20,967 nt of DNA from an uncultured Oscillospiraceae bacterium (lineage in GTDB: Bacteria; Bacillota; Clostridia; Oscillospirales; Oscillospiraceae). Under the pieces are notes generated by a model. The model was not told the origin of the DNA and did no database searches. It saw nothing but the letters and a program-made list of their open reading frames with translations. Of the stretch, positions 20,550 to 20,967 are shown piece after piece (within the stretch, counting starts at the first letter, position 1; every line of letters begins with the position of its first letter). The DNA lies in contig CAAFEV010000114.1 in assembly GCA_900762005.1 (NCBI GenBank), forward strand, positions 1-20,967. Reading direction: 5' to 3'. Position numbers and translations under genes: made by a program.

Positions 20550-20967
20550 ATGAATTGTCCAAAGTGCAACCAAGAGCTTCGCGACGGTACCCTTTTTTGC
20601 CCGGTGTGCGGAGAAAAGCTTGAACAGACCGCACAGCCGCAGTCCCAGCCGCAATATCAGCAGCCCCAGCCGCAATATCAGCAGCCCCAGCCGCAATATC
20701 AGCAGTACCAGCCGCAATATCAGCAGTACCAGCCGCAGGCATACCCGGTCAGCGCGCAGCAGAGCGCACAGGCGGGTGCCGTCCTGAAATGGGGTATTCT
20801 CGGTCTTGCGTTTACCTGTTCGTTTGCATTGAGCTTCCTCGGCATCATTTTTTCGGCAATCGGGCTGAAAAAGGCGGGAGCATATACGGCGGCATACGGA
20901 CTCTTAACCGGGAAAGCGAAAACCGGACATATTCTCCCAAAGGTCGGTCTGATCCTAGGCATCATTC
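20550..20967 (+). CDS. Zinc-ribbon membrane protein with Gln/Pro/Tyr-rich linker (partial, runs off window)
   Basis: The open frame starts at ATG 20550, with GGGAGG 5 nt upstream, and continues past the window end; 139 codons are visible. Residues 1-22 are a zinc ribbon (Cys3, Cys6, Cys17, Cys20; MNCPKC...FCPVCGEK). Residues about 28-64 are a low-complexity linker made of four exact or near-exact QPQYQQ(P/Y) repeats. A hydrophobic segment follows (about 75-98), then a basic loop, and a second hydrophobic stretch begins at the window edge. The layout matches the many zinc-ribbon/DUF4190-like small membrane proteins of Clostridia, whose function is unknown. The 40-nt gap upstream holds a 5-bp hairpin with a GAAA loop (20522-20535). 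There is no clear link to the lipid genes. Confidence 0.82.
   Translation, partial: MNCPKCNQELRDGTLFCPVCGEKLEQTAQPQSQPQYQQPQPQYQQPQPQYQQYQPQYQQYQPQAYPVSAQQSAQAGAVLKWGILGLAFTCSFALSFLGIIFSAIGLKKAGAYTAAYGLLTGKAKTGHILPKVGLILGII
20646..20729 (+). repeat. 21-bp tandem repeat, four units, inside the zinc-ribbon gene
   Basis: Four consecutive 21-nt units (20646-20666, 20667-20687, 20688-20708, 20709-20729) code QPQYQQP twice then QPQYQQY twice. They differ only at the last codon (CCC versus TAC), and a partial fifth unit follows. The near-perfect DNA identity indicates recent slippage or recombination, so copy number may vary between strains. Confidence 0.93.

Overview
The window is gene-dense, and every gene I can support lies on the + strand. 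Gene content suggests an anaerobic, fermentative low-oxygen Firmicute of the Clostridia, probably Oscillospirales/Ruminococcaceae-like. The reasons are an HndABCD-type electron-bifurcating [FeFe]-hydrogenase with a second, sensory-type hydrogenase, AGGAGG-type ribosome binding sites, fairly GC-rich coding sequence and chains of 4-nt ATGA start/stop overlaps. The taxonomic placement is inference from gene content only. I see no tRNA, rRNA, CRISPR, insertion sequence or phage gene.

Region 1 (about 1-8257) is one hydrogen-metabolism operon of ten genes. The catalytic subunits are a NuoE-like HndA (55-549), a small HndB-like thioredoxin-fold protein (4256-4624), a NuoF-like HndC (4637-6445) and the catalytic HndD/HydA (6459-8207). 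A regulatory-looking block sits between HndA and HndB: two DRTGG-domain proteins, two small GHKL ATPases (one RsbW-like, one histidine-kinase-like but without a dimerisation domain), a PHP-domain phosphoesterase, and a second [FeFe]-hydrogenase-like protein. That protein has altered H-cluster motifs and a C-terminal Fe-S domain, as expected of a sensory (HydS-like, group C/D) hydrogenase. The operon ends at a strong intrinsic terminator (8225-8257).

Region 2 (8258-8482) is a short regulatory interval with a textbook sigma-A promoter (TTGACA, 17-nt spacer, TATAAT). An inverted repeat lies just upstream of the -35 box and a direct-repeat pair flanks the -10 box.

Region 3 (8483-20509) is the most unusual part, an apparently self-contained acyl-lipid handling locus. 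In order it encodes an acyl-adenylating enzyme with a C-terminal carrier-protein domain, two tandem PlsC-type acyltransferases, a second acyl-adenylating enzyme, a discrete acyl carrier protein, a fusion of an LRAT-type thiol acyltransferase to an Sfp-type phosphopantetheinyl transferase, a membrane-anchored alpha/beta hydrolase, a DegV/FakB-type fatty-acid-binding protein, a GPH-type MFS transporter, a FakA-type fatty-acid kinase and a second membrane-anchored alpha/beta hydrolase with Cys in place of the nucleophilic Ser. No ketosynthase or other chain-building enzyme is present. The acyl chains are therefore probably preformed: released or imported, activated as acyl-AMP/acyl-ACP or acyl-phosphate, and transferred to a lipid or amine acceptor. 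The product is unknown. Analogy with the Aas/LplT lysophospholipid-salvage system and with LRAT-family phospholipid N-acyltransferases gives two testable models.

Region 4 (20550 to the window end) is the start of a zinc-ribbon membrane protein with a 21-bp tandem repeat coding a Gln/Pro/Tyr linker; it is cut by the window edge.
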